From contig CAZVHA010000004.1 in assembly GCA_964626905.1 (NCBI GenBank), positions 120,768 through 184,767 of the forward strand: 64,000 nucleotides of DNA. Direction: 5' to 3'. A program made the translations under genes and the position numbers. The DNA comes from REEB52 sp964626905 (GTDB lineage Bacteria; Chlamydiota; Chlamydiia; Chlamydiales; SM23-39). The notes under the pieces are model-generated. The model saw nothing but the letters and a program-made list of their open reading frames with translations. It was not told the DNA's origin and searched no databases. Position 1 is the first letter of the stretch; every line of letters starts with the position of its first letter. Of the stretch, positions 49,834-58,832 are shown in pieces.

Positions 49834-51413
49834 TACTTTTCCAAATCTTTTCTAGTCGTCGTCTTCACCTTCTTATCAGCAGGGGTTTTGCCGGAACAGT
49901 TACAACTTTCATATACTTCCTGGAGTGCATTTAATTGTGGAAGGGTACGGAAAAAAGACTCGGTAGGATGAGGGTAAGGGGCATGATAATGACGGGTATA
50001 ACCAGGATAATATTTATGGGAACATTCATGGTAAATGGATAATTCTTTTATTTTGGAATTTTGCAAAGTCTTTTTGGGCGGTTTTAGCCCATGATGGATC
50101 AATAGCTTTTCCAAAAATGGCATTTGATCAACCATTTCCCAGAAGTTGGGTTGATCGGTAAAACTCACATGGCCTTTATAAATACAAAGAGATTTCAGTT
50201 TAGTTGAATGATGCAGTCCTTCAATATTCAGATTCGTTTTTTGCCGAGGGTTCATAGATAGACAGTTTAATTTTGGGGCATTCAATTTCATTTTGTTAAT
50301 TTTACAATAAATTATGTGGAGTTCTTTTAATTCTCTGGCTGCATGATCAAATTCAATTTCATTAATTATGGAATTTTTTAGTGTTAGAGAAGAAAGATTG
50401 TAAAGCCATCCCACCTTCCAAACTGGTATGGATCGATGAGAGTGATACTCGGAAAGAGTGAGATTTTTTAACCCCGGCACTCGTTTTATAATTTCTTCGC
50501 AGCTGGGATTTGGAGGGTAGAAACGGACAGTGAGATTTTCTAAAGATTGGTTTGGTTCAACGTTATCGTTTTCGTCTAGAGAACAAACAAGGCTCATGGT
50601 TTTTACCTTAGGACAATATTGCAATAGGGCATCAAATTGTGGATGTGATTGCTCTGAGTTGTCTTCTCCCCATAAACGAAGTTCTTCGAGTGAGGAGAGT
50701 TTGCTTAAAGGCTTATAAGAATGATGCTGAAATAGGCTTCCAATTGTTAACTTTCTTAGATCTGGAACCGCATTAAAAACGGATGTTAAAAGTGCTTCTT
50801 CTTGCTGTTGTGTGAACGGAAGAACAAAGAAAAAGTTATTGTGAAAATTCATTAAATTGAAAAGGAGTTCTTTTGCGTTGGGGAATCTCGGTTTAAATTC
50901 TTCTGTATTAGGATCTTCCACATAAAAATAGCGGCTAATCTCTTGAGTGAGACTTTCAAATGCGTCATTAGTGTCACGTACAGAAGAGTCGAAATTGAGG
51001 ACCAATTCACTATTAGGAGAACACAATTCAGGAACTTTGTTGACATCGTTTCGAAGAATGTATCCAGAGAGGAGGATTGCCTTCCGTGTGATTTCCCTTG
51101 AAACTCCTAAAACCGATGTGATTTCAGGAGCGTAAGAACCGTCTGCTTTGTCATGAGAAACATGCGTTTTCTTGCCATCGCCTGAAACTGTTTGCTTGCC
51201 CTTATCTAAGAAAGAGAGAACGTTTGCGCATATATCTGGGCCCAATTCTTGCCTGGTGAAGATCCTTTTGAGTATATTGAAGTAACTTTGCACCATAGAA
51301 TGCGCTCTTTTGGACGCGCATCGCAAGCTTTTCAGGTCGCGTTGATTATCGAGATAAGAGCAAATCCGATCCTCTATTATGACTGATTGATTGAGCTTGA
51401 AGATGCGATTCAT
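49830..51413 (-). CDS. F-box/LRR protein 1, eukaryote-like
   Basis: 527 residues; AAAGGA eight bases before the ATG. Residues ~11-48 fit an F-box (IEDRICSYLDNQRDLKSLRCASKRAHSMV); a second LGPDICANVLSFLD stretch follows at ~58. From ~170 onward there are irregular leucine-rich repeats (LRKLTIGSLF, LEELRLWGE, LENLTVRFYP, LKNLTLSEYH, LSSLTLKNSI, LKELHIIYC, LKSLCIYKG). This is the FBXL plan, in which the F-box docks Skp1 of an SCF ubiquitin ligase and the repeats bind the target. The stop TAG lies in the repeat element; the paralogue stops three residues earlier. Confidence 0.72.
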   Translation of the reverse strand: MNRIFKLNQSVIIEDRICSYLDNQRDLKSLRCASKRAHSMVQSYFNILKRIFTRQELGPDICANVLSFLDKGKQTVSGDGKKTHVSHDKADGSYAPEITSVLGVSREITRKAILLSGYILRNDVNKVPELCSPNSELVLNFDSSVRDTNDAFESLTQEISRYFYVEDPNTEEFKPRFPNAKELLFNLMNFHNNFFFVLPFTQQQEEALLTSVFNAVPDLRKLTIGSLFQHHSYKPLSKLSSLEELRLWGEDNSEQSHPQFDALLQYCPKVKTMSLVCSLDENDNVEPNQSLENLTVRFYPPNPSCEEIIKRVPGLKNLTLSEYHSHRSIPVWKVGWLYNLSSLTLKNSIINEIEFDHAARELKELHIIYCKINKMKLNAPKLNCLSMNPRQKTNLNIEGLHHSTKLKSLCIYKGHVSFTDQPNFWEMVDQMPFLEKLLIHHGLKPPKKTLQNSKIKELSIYHECSHKYYPGYTRHYHAPYPHPTESFFRTLPQLNALQEVYESCNCSGKTPADKKVKTTTRKDLEKY

Positions 51414-51424
51414 AATTGATCCTT

Positions 51425-52924
51425 TTACAAGTCTTTTCTAGTCGTTATTTCTAGAATTTCAAAGTTTTCGCTGGATATTGTGTGGAGTGCATTTAATCGT
51501 GGAAGGTTGCGGAAATAAATCCTCTTAAGATGAGAAGAGAGACCGTAAGCGTGAATGGCTAATTCTCTTATTTGGGAGTTTTGCAAAATCTCTCGGGGCG
51601 GGTCCACATCGGAATTGATCGATAATTGTTCCAAAGATGGGATTTGATCAACCACTTCCCAGAGGTTGAGCCAAAACGTAGAGCCCCCATAAATCTCGAG
51701 AGATTTGAGTTTGGTTGAATGATGCAGTCCTTCAATGCTCGGACTTAAATCCAAAAGGCGGATAGTTAAATGAGTTAATCCTGGGGAATTAAATTTTATT
51801 TTTTTGGTTTCGCGATTGACGATGATTGTGAGTTCTTCTAATTTCGTAGCTTCACGATCAAATTCAATTGTTCTAGCTTCAAGATTTTGTAGTGTTAGGG
51901 AAGAAAGCTCGTAAAGCCACCCTACTGTCCAATTTGGTACGGGTGGACGAAAGATATCCCTAGAAAGGGTGAGGTTTTTTAACGCTTGCGCTTGTTTTAC
52001 AATTTCCTCGCAGCTGCTGGGCAATGCACCCAAGAAAGACACACTAAGGTTTTTTAAAGATTGATTTGGTTCAACGTTATGATTTTCGCCCAGAGAAGAG
52101 CTAGTCATACTCATGGTTTCTACCTGAGGCAAATATTGCAATAGGGCATCGAGTTGTGGGGGGGCTGCACCTAAGGGGGTGTCTCGTTCTAAATGAAGTT
52201 CTTTGAGTGAGGAGAGCTTGCTTAAAGTCGGGTAGTTTGAAATGTGGTTCAGTGGTTCTTTAATTACTAAATTTCTTAGGTTTGGAACTGCATCAAAAAT
52301 ATGTGTCAAAATGGCGTTTTCCTGCTCCTGTGGTATAAACAGATTAGTGTAAGGGGTACTGCTTAATCTTAGAATCAGTTCTTTTGCGTTTGGGAATCTC
52401 GGTTTAAATTCTTTTGTATTAGGATCTTCTATATAAAAATAGCGTCTAATCGCTTTGGTGAGATCTTCAACTTTAGATGGGCCATTAAGCTCAGAATAGT
52501 CGAAATCGAGGACCAATTCACTATCAGAGGAGCACAATTCAGGAACTTTGGTGACATCGTTTCGAGAAATGTGTCTAGAGAGGAGGATTGCCTTCCGTGT
52601 GATTTCGTTTGAAACTCCTAAAACCGATGCGATTTCAGGGTCGTAGAAATTATTGACGATGATGCCCTCGTAGTAGGCATCATCGTCTTGTCTAGTTTCC
52701 CTATCTAAGAAAGAGAGAACGTTTGCGCATATATCTGGGCCCAATTCTTGCCTGGTGAAGATCCTTTTGACTATATTGGACTTGAAGTAACTTTGCACCA
52801 TAGAGTGGGCTTTCTGGGATACGAGTTGCAGGCTTTTTAGGTCGCGTCCATTACGGTCATTATCGAGATAAGAGCAAATCTGCTCTTCTATGACTGGTTG
52901 ATTGCTCTCAAAGATGCGATTCAT
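51425..52924 (-). CDS. F-box/LRR protein 2, eukaryote-like
   Basis: 499 residues, a tandem paralogue of the downstream gene (11-bp gap, same strand and AAGGA leader). F-box-like IEEQICSYLDNDRNGRDLKSL through VSQKAHSMVQSYF at ~12-46, then LGPDICANVLSFLD and leucine-rich repeats. The N-terminal ~200 residues are nearly identical in the two copies, while the repeats differ more, as expected if target binding diverged after duplication. Probably a secreted effector; a type III signal cannot be judged. Confidence 0.72.
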   Translation of the reverse strand: MNRIFESNQPVIEEQICSYLDNDRNGRDLKSLQLVSQKAHSMVQSYFKSNIVKRIFTRQELGPDICANVLSFLDRETRQDDDAYYEGIIVNNFYDPEIASVLGVSNEITRKAILLSRHISRNDVTKVPELCSSDSELVLDFDYSELNGPSKVEDLTKAIRRYFYIEDPNTKEFKPRFPNAKELILRLSSTPYTNLFIPQEQENAILTHIFDAVPNLRNLVIKEPLNHISNYPTLSKLSSLKELHLERDTPLGAAPPQLDALLQYLPQVETMSMTSSSLGENHNVEPNQSLKNLSVSFLGALPSSCEEIVKQAQALKNLTLSRDIFRPPVPNWTVGWLYELSSLTLQNLEARTIEFDREATKLEELTIIVNRETKKIKFNSPGLTHLTIRLLDLSPSIEGLHHSTKLKSLEIYGGSTFWLNLWEVVDQIPSLEQLSINSDVDPPREILQNSQIRELAIHAYGLSSHLKRIYFRNLPRLNALHTISSENFEILEITTRKDL

Positions 52925-53022
52925 GATTGATTCCTTTATTAAATCCGCAATATTTTATCATAATTGCACCATTTCCCACTAGAGAACCTTCAAATATACA
53001 TAAATAACCTCGAAAAAATGGA

Positions 53023-53754
53023 TTATAATTGATCCACTTTTTTCTGGACGGGGGAGTAGATATGTAAAGTATAATTTTGATTTTGAGTGATTTTGAGTGC
53101 ACAACCCTCAATTGCTTTGATCAAAGAGTGCAGGTCCTTTTTTCTCACATCATCGGTCGAAAATTCAGGATCGATCAATTTTAGACAGACAACGGATCTT
53201 TCCTTTGGCGAAAGCTGCGCGTACTCATTGAAAATCTGATCGACATCACCTAAAAGTTCTTCACGCCTTGGGAAGAAATCTTTGAATTCTGAAGAGTGTT
53301 GACGCGAGCGTAAATAGTGGATGAGAAGGGCTTTGGCGCACCATTGGAAAATAGCGGCATCATGGTGCGCAATATCATCCCTATATTTCTGAACAACCTC
53401 AGATTTTTCGAGTTGGAGAAAAGCAGAGACGAGAGCTCCTTCAAAAAAAGTTTGGTCATTCAAATTCCTGGGCTTTCTGTGATAGGGAGCTCCTTCGAGG
53501 AGGGCCAGCCGCATTTTATCGCGTTGAATGTCACTGACTAGCCTTGGATTGCACCTTTTGTAGATCAAAGAAATGGGGGCAAGGACGCAATCGAGGATGA
53601 AGGCTCCATAGAAGGCCAAGATAGAAAGGGCAATGAGGGTCACTTTTTTGACAAGGTCGCAAATCCCGTGCAATCGGGTGCATTGGCTCCTTTGGAATGC
53701 GCGAACCGATCGGCTTAAGTCTAAAAATTCATATCTTGCAAGTGCAATACACAT
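53023..53754 (-). CDS. uncharacterised protein with two-lobed hydrophobic segment
   Basis: 243 residues. Residues ~34-66 are hydrophobic (LVKKVTLIALSILAFYGAFI onward) and could form a hairpin of two short membrane helices, as in chlamydial inclusion-membrane proteins. The remaining ~170 residues are soluble and helical (FFEGALVSAFLQLEKSE). No family recognised. It lies just upstream of the F-box pair on the same strand. Confidence 0.6.
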   Translation of the reverse strand: MCIALARYEFLDLSRSVRAFQRSQCTRLHGICDLVKKVTLIALSILAFYGAFILDCVLAPISLIYKRCNPRLVSDIQRDKMRLALLEGAPYHRKPRNLNDQTFFEGALVSAFLQLEKSEVVQKYRDDIAHHDAAIFQWCAKALLIHYLRSRQHSSEFKDFFPRREELLGDVDQIFNEYAQLSPKERSVVCLKLIDPEFSTDDVRKKDLHSLIKAIEGCALKITQNQNYTLHIYSPVQKKVDQL

Positions 53755-53816
53755 AGATTTTTTTCACTCGAGGCGGCTATATTAGAGGGGAGCAAATTCA
53801 AAGTAAAGATTTTTTT

Positions 53817-54473
53817 GTGAATGAACTGACTTTTCTTTTTCACATTTTGGCGATGGTCGGGTTCGTCTTGATCTCTTTGCGTTTAGGGGAGAGGGCGATG
53901 ATCGCTCTGATTGCGTTGCAAGCGGTGTTTGCGAATCTTTTTGTCGTGAAGCAAATGTCTCTTTTTGGTCTTTCCGTCACCTGTAGCGATGTTTTTGCTA
54001 TTGGGACTATTTTATCGCTCAATCTCCTGCAAGAATATTTCGGCAAAGAAAGAGCAAAGCAGGCGGTAAAAATTTCTTTAATTTCCCTTATATTCTTTGG
54101 GGTAATGACGCAAATGCACCTCCTTTACGCGCCGATCTCCTCAGACACAACGCACTTTGCCTTCGCGCAGATTTTTTCCTCATCGCCCCGGATTCTGTTT
54201 GCCTCGCTCTTCACTTTTTTTCTCGTGCAGCGGTTGGATCTGCTCCTTTTTTCGCATCTCAAAGGCAAATTGCCGATTCGGATCGCCACATCTTTAGTCC
54301 TTTCGCAGTTTCTCGACACTGTGCTCTTTAGTTTTTTGGGCCTCTACGGGATTGTAGAGTCAGTTTTCGATATCATCGCCGTCAGTTTTTTAATCAAATG
54401 TATCATCATTTTGCTCAGCTCCCCTTTCACCCTATTTTCAAAAAGGTTTGTCAAGAATGAAGTTTCGCTTTGA
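53817..54473 (+). CDS. yhhQ: queuosine-precursor transporter (YhhQ family)
   Basis: 218 residues from a GTG start. About six membrane segments, with the YhhQ marks TCSDVFAIGTILSLNLLQEYFGKERA and SLVLSQFLDTVLFSFLG. The family imports preQ0, preQ1 or queuine. It overlaps tgt by 17 bp, so uptake and insertion of the base are co-expressed. Confidence 0.9.
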   Translation: MNELTFLFHILAMVGFVLISLRLGERAMIALIALQAVFANLFVVKQMSLFGLSVTCSDVFAIGTILSLNLLQEYFGKERAKQAVKISLISLIFFGVMTQMHLLYAPISSDTTHFAFAQIFSSSPRILFASLFTFFLVQRLDLLLFSHLKGKLPIRIATSLVLSQFLDTVLFSFLGLYGIVESVFDIIAVSFLIKCIIILLSSPFTLFSKRFVKNEVSL

Positions 54474-55584
54474 GTTGATCCATCAGTCGAAAAAGTCGAG
54501 GGCCAGAGTCGGCAAAATCTACACGCCTCACGGGATCATCGATACCCCCAATTTTGTCGCAGTGGGCACCAATGGCACGTTAAAGGCCCTTGATAACCGA
54601 CTCGCCTCTTCGATTGGGCTTCAGCTCATGTTCTGCAACACCTATCACCTCCTCTTGCAGCCGGGCCCTGAAGTGATCCAAAGGGCGGGAGGGCTACACA
54701 AGTTCATTCAGCGAAATGGGCCAATCATTACCGATTCAGGGGGATTTCAGGTCTTTTCCCTTGCCTATGGGTCGGTTGCAGATGAACTCAAGAGTAGAGG
54801 AACAAAAAAACAAGATGGGCATGTGCTCAAGATTTCAGAAGAGGGGGTCCTCTTTCGCTCGTATCGCGATGGGAAAAAAGTCCTCCTCACTCCAGAGTCG
54901 TCCATTCAGGTGCAAAAGGCGCTCGGCGCCGACATCATCATCCCGCTCGATGAACTGCCCCCTTATCACATCGGAAGCGAGGGATTGCTCCGCTCTTTGG
55001 AAAGGACGCATCGGTGGGAGATCCGCTCGCTTGAAGAGCACCTCAAAGCCCCGAACAATCAGGCGATGTATGCGGTCATTCACGGCGGATTGGACCCTGC
55101 ATTGCGCAAGATGAGCTATGAGGTTTTATCCAACTATCCCTTCGATGGCTTCTCCATTGGCGGATCCCTCGGCAAGACAAAACAGGAGATGGTTGCGATG
55201 TTGATGTCGCTGTTGCCCAATTTGCCCAAAGAAAAACCGAATCATCTCCTCGGTATCGGCGATCTCCCATCGCTCGCCCAGTGCATCCCCCTAGGACTAG
55301 ACACCTTCGATAGTTCTTATCCCACAAGAGCTGCAAGACATGGCCTCCTTCTGACAGAAGAGGGGGGAATCAAAGTGGGGAGGGGAGAATATGCGAACTA
55401 TTTCGCCCCCATTGAGAGGGAGTGCACCTGTGAAACATGCGAGAATTTTTCCCTCGCCTATCTCCATCACCTCTATAAAGCAAATGAACTCACTTTTTAC
55501 ACCCTCGCAACAGTCCATAACCTCCACTTCATGGTCAAGTTGATGGCCAAATACAGAGAGGCGATTTTGCAAGATCAGGTTTGA
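54457..55584 (+). CDS. tgt: tRNA-guanine transglycosylase
   Basis: 375 residues from the ATG (a TTG three codons earlier is in frame). It exchanges guanine-34 of GUN tRNAs for a 7-deazaguanine. Visible: D93-S-G-G-F-Q, the DxFD nucleophile region at 282-285, and zinc ligands C323, C325, C328 and H354 (exact CxCx2Cx25H). The substrate-pocket stretch is GGSLGK (235-240). In bacterial preQ1-type enzymes the aligned residue to G239 is a valine, and eukaryotic queuine-type enzymes have glycine. This suggests queuine as substrate. Confidence 0.95.
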   Translation: MKFRFELIHQSKKSRARVGKIYTPHGIIDTPNFVAVGTNGTLKALDNRLASSIGLQLMFCNTYHLLLQPGPEVIQRAGGLHKFIQRNGPIITDSGGFQVFSLAYGSVADELKSRGTKKQDGHVLKISEEGVLFRSYRDGKKVLLTPESSIQVQKALGADIIIPLDELPPYHIGSEGLLRSLERTHRWEIRSLEEHLKAPNNQAMYAVIHGGLDPALRKMSYEVLSNYPFDGFSIGGSLGKTKQEMVAMLMSLLPNLPKEKPNHLLGIGDLPSLAQCIPLGLDTFDSSYPTRAARHGLLLTEEGGIKVGRGEYANYFAPIERECTCETCENFSLAYLHHLYKANELTFYTLATVHNLHFMVKLMAKYREAILQDQV

Positions 55585-55641
55585 AAAGAAGTTTGCTCAA
55601 TAAAAGCCCCTTCGGTTAGACTCTTTTCCGAAGAATTTAAA

Positions 55642-56058
55642 ATGGGTCGTGCCGAAGTGGGAGAGAAACGCCTCTTAACAGTACAGCCGGAAGAGATAGA
55701 GAGACGCCTCTTGATAGAACCTCGAGCTGCCCCTGATCGAGGTAGGATCTTTCTTTTGGATGATGGGTCCTCTTTTACAATGTATGATCTTAGGCCCTCT
55801 TTTTATGAAGCGGCGAAAAGAGTTGTACCTATCTGTGCTGTAGCGTTCATTTATTCAGTAGCAATTTTGGAGATGGCCTCTTTTTTTAGCCAAACACTTG
55901 AATCGCATCATTATTCGCGTTTTTGCGCCAATTCCTTAAGGACGCTTTGTTCCCTAGGGACGCTTTGTTCCCTGGTAGTTGCTGGCGATACGTTTGTGCT
56001 GATTAGCCACCGCATTCATTCTATGATATCAACCTTGCCGAGGCCATATCAATTTTGA
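55642..56058 (+). CDS. two-segment membrane protein, Inc-like, copy 1
   Basis: 138 residues. A charged N-terminal half (GRAEVGEKRLL, two RRLL-type stretches), then two hydrophobic segments (VVPICAVAFIYSVAILEMASFF and LCSLVVAGDTFVLI) with a short loop, and a brief tail. This two-lobed pattern is that of inclusion-membrane proteins. An in-frame 18-bp tandem duplication at 55939-55974 doubles TLCSLG/V in the second segment. It is paralogous to the next gene. Confidence 0.6.
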   Translation: MGRAEVGEKRLLTVQPEEIERRLLIEPRAAPDRGRIFLLDDGSSFTMYDLRPSFYEAAKRVVPICAVAFIYSVAILEMASFFSQTLESHHYSRFCANSLRTLCSLGTLCSLVVAGDTFVLISHRIHSMISTLPRPYQF

Positions 56059-56130
56059 AAAAGAGTTTGCTCAATAGGATCCGTTTTGGTTGGAATTTTT
56101 CCAAAGAATTTAAAGTGAGTGAGTTGGTCA

Positions 56131-56436
56131 ATGAGTCGTGCAGAAGTGGGAGAGAGGCGTATCTTAATAATACCGCCAGAGACCCCCCACCCTGATGAGC
56201 CCTCTCTTTGTGAACGGGCGAAAAGAATTGCACTGACCTCTACTGTATGTCTCATTTCAACCTCAATATTTGGAGGGATGACCTATTTTTTTGCCCGAAT
56301 GATCGCATCGGATGATTGCCCGTTTTTTTGTGCCATTCCCTTAGGAATTTTTTGTTCGGTGGCAGTTGTTGGCGGCGTGTGGGCGTTGATCAAACACCGC
56401 ATTAGTTCAATTACAGCGCTCGTGCCGAGATCATAA
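56131..56436 (+). CDS. two-segment membrane protein, Inc-like, copy 2
   Basis: 101 residues from the ATG giving MSRAEVGER, which matches MGRAEVGEK of the preceding gene. Two hydrophobic segments (IALTSTVCLISTSIFGGMTY and AIPLGIFCSVAVVGGVWALI) around a short loop, then a HRISSITALVPR tail equivalent to HRIHSMISTLPRP. The upstream DNA (AGTTTGCTCAATA, CCAAAGAATTTAAA) is duplicated too. Nothing recognisable lies between 56437 and 56670. Confidence 0.6.
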   Translation: MSRAEVGERRILIIPPETPHPDEPSLCERAKRIALTSTVCLISTSIFGGMTYFFARMIASDDCPFFCAIPLGIFCSVAVVGGVWALIKHRISSITALVPRS

Positions 56437-56670
56437 TAATCGAGGGTCGGTCTCTTCTGGGTGGGTGATGCAATATTCGCGTACTAGCCACAGCGTTGTT
56501 CCAAGGTGTCACCCCATTCTCACATAACTTGGGATTTACGGTTTGGAAATTGAAATTCCTATCCTTCAATGAAGTTAAAAATGTAAGTAGTTGATTATAA
56601 ATAAGATGAAATAACGATCTTGATTTTATAGTCCAAATATTCTAGAATAGAAGAATAAAAAGGATGCTAT

Positions 56671-56907
56671 ATGGCGTTTAAGCCCATGGATGAGGGCGCG
56701 TACCTAAGGTATTTGAAGTATGTTGGATGGAGCCTCTCCAAGGGAAGCATTGACTACAAGCTTTACAATGAAAAAGGGGAGTTCCTCTGTGCGATCAAAA
56801 TTGCTCATGGGAAACAAACGAAAAAAGAGGTAGTCGCAAACAGCGTTAAAAAGACAGAAAATGAATTCAAGAAAAGGGGATGGCAATGGCCTCCAAGAAA
56901 GAAATAG
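56671..56907 (+). CDS. HicA-like small protein (possible toxin of a type II pair)
   Basis: 78 residues, AAGGA upstream. LRYLKYVGWSLSKGSIDYKLY and CAIKIAHGK resemble the double-stranded-RNA-binding fold of HicA mRNA interferases, with the GS motif. However, the catalytic His that follows GS in HicA is absent (GSIDY). It overlaps the next gene by 22 bp, the usual toxin-antitoxin arrangement. Activity is therefore doubtful. Confidence 0.5.
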   Translation: MAFKPMDEGAYLRYLKYVGWSLSKGSIDYKLYNEKGEFLCAIKIAHGKQTKKEVVANSVKKTENEFKKRGWQWPPRKK

Positions 56908-57284
56908 AGAAACACCTTAAAACCGCTCTTAAAGAGATTGGCAAGGTCCAGCCTTGGTTCGATAAGGAAGTGAATGCGTGGATCTTTAGCCATAAAAATT
57001 ACCCCGATGTTGAATATGCTGGCGATTCTCCAGAAGAGGTGATTAAAAATTACCCTCTGTATCTGCGTGATTTCATTGAAGAAAGATTAAATGATAATCT
57101 CGCTCCGCATATTGAAAAAGCAACGAAAGGGCATGGAGGAAGAAGAGGGGGAGCTGGACGTCCAAAAGGAACAAAGAAAGAATCAAAGAAGCGAATCTAT
57201 GTCGCCAAGGACGTAGCTGAATGGCTAGAAAGTCCTGGAGCGATCCCTCAAGTGCGAGAATTAATAGCAAAATCTAGGCATTGA
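56886..57284 (+). CDS. HicB-like protein (possible antitoxin)
   Basis: 132 residues from the second ATG, six bases after AAGGGG. The middle part WIFSHKNYPDVEYAGDSPEEVIKNYPLYLRDFIEERL has the look of a HicB partial RNase-H fold. The C-terminal part GRRGGAGRPKGTKKESKKRI plus AEWLESPGAIPQVRELI is basic and probably binds DNA for autoregulation. Overlap and order support a pair with the previous gene. Confidence 0.55.
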   Translation: MASKKEIEKHLKTALKEIGKVQPWFDKEVNAWIFSHKNYPDVEYAGDSPEEVIKNYPLYLRDFIEERLNDNLAPHIEKATKGHGGRRGGAGRPKGTKKESKKRIYVAKDVAEWLESPGAIPQVRELIAKSRH

Positions 57285-57351
57285 TGCGGTTTTGAGAAGC
57301 CTCTTGTTGAATAAGTTTGTAAATGTCACACAAAAGTTGGCTCAGTAGTAA

Positions 57352-58752
57352 CTAAGAAACGCCGCCGTTTTGGGTCATTTTTTTCGGATTGACGGTTTTG
57401 TCGAACTCTTTTTCTGATAAGATTTTAAGTTTTAGACACGCCTCTTTGAGAGAGAGGTTGTGTTTATGGGCGTATTTTGCAATTTTTGCCGCCTTATCGT
57501 AGCCGATGATCGGATTTAAAGCGGTGACGAGCATCAGGGAGTGTTGCACGTAGTTTCCAATCTGTTTTTGATCAGCCTTAATTCCCTTGATGCAATATTT
57601 GCAAAAATGTTCTGTGCTCTCTTTGATCAGCAAAATAGAGCTGAGCAAGTTGGAAATCATCACCGGCTTGAATACGTTGAGCTCAAAATTGCCTCGCGCG
57701 CCGGCGAAGCTAATCGCAGCGTCGTTGCCGATTACCTGCGCTGCGACCATGGAGAGCGCCTCGCACTGCGTTGGGTTTACTTTGCCTGGCATGATGGAAG
57801 AGCCCGGCTCATTTTCGGGCAAAATCAGCTCTTGAAGGCCGCATCTGGGCCCTGAGCCGAGCCAAGCAATGTCGGTTGCGATCTTCATGAGTGAGCAGGC
57901 CGTTGTTTTGAGAGCGCCACTCGCAAATACGATCTCGTCGTGTGCTGAAAGGGCGGCAAATTTATTCGGGTGGGAGCGGAAAGGGAGTTTTGTCAATTTG
58001 GCGATGATGTGAGCCACCTTTTTAGCAAATTCGGGATGTGTGTTGAGCCCCGTTCCAACGGCTGAGCCGCCGATGGCAAGATCGTAGAGCCCCTCGAGCA
58101 CAGTTTTGAGCCTTTCAATGTCTCGATCGATGAGCGAGACGTATCCGGAAAATTCTTGGCCTAAGGTCAAGGGCACCGCATCTTGCAGATGCGTCCGCCC
58201 GATTTTGACGATGTTTGCGAATTCTTTTTGCTTTTTCAAAAGGGCGTTTTTAAGTTCGGTCAAGGCAGGAATCAGCGCATTGTGGATCTCTTTGGCTGCT
58301 GAGATGTGCATGGCCGTGGGAAATGTGTCATTCGATGATTGGGACATGTTGACGTGATCATTCGGATGGATCGGTTTTTTGCTCCCCAATTTCCCCTTCG
58401 CAATTTCGATGGCCCGATTGGCAATCACCTCATTGACATTCATGTTCGTTTGCGTCCCGCTTCCCGTTTGCCAAATCCGCAAAGGAAAATGATCGCTCCA
58501 TTTGCCCGCAATCACCTCATCTGCCGCTGCAACGATCAGCTTTGCCTTCTCGGAGGGCAGTTTTCCTAGCTCGCAATTGGCGAGGGCTGCCGCTTTTTTT
58601 AAAATTCCAAAGGATTCGATTAACTCCTTAGGCATCAGATCATGGCCGATAGAAAAATGGATCAAGGATCTGGCCGTTTGCGCCCCGTAATATTTGTCGG
58701 AGGGCACTTTGATTTCCCCAAAAGAGTCGCTTTCGATCCGATATCGTCCCAT
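57352..58752 (-). CDS. fumC: fumarate hydratase, class II
   Basis: 466 residues, the usual ~465. It hydrates fumarate to malate in the TCA cycle without an iron-sulphur cluster. The signature GSSIMPGKVNPTQCE is intact, with the TGSGTQTNMNVNEVIANRA and HPNDHVNMSQSSNDTFPTAMH substrate-binding stretches and GRTHLQDAVPLTLGQEF. Monocistronic by context. Confidence 0.97.
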   Translation of the reverse strand: MGRYRIESDSFGEIKVPSDKYYGAQTARSLIHFSIGHDLMPKELIESFGILKKAAALANCELGKLPSEKAKLIVAAADEVIAGKWSDHFPLRIWQTGSGTQTNMNVNEVIANRAIEIAKGKLGSKKPIHPNDHVNMSQSSNDTFPTAMHISAAKEIHNALIPALTELKNALLKKQKEFANIVKIGRTHLQDAVPLTLGQEFSGYVSLIDRDIERLKTVLEGLYDLAIGGSAVGTGLNTHPEFAKKVAHIIAKLTKLPFRSHPNKFAALSAHDEIVFASGALKTTACSLMKIATDIAWLGSGPRCGLQELILPENEPGSSIMPGKVNPTQCEALSMVAAQVIGNDAAISFAGARGNFELNVFKPVMISNLLSSILLIKESTEHFCKYCIKGIKADQKQIGNYVQHSLMLVTALNPIIGYDKAAKIAKYAHKHNLSLKEACLKLKILSEKEFDKTVNPKKMTQNGGVS

Positions 58753-58832
58753 TACCTTTGCTATACCTCAAGGCAAAATTTTAGTGCGACATTTTTTGCA
58801 CTTTAGTATACTTTTAAGTTTTTGGAGGAGTC

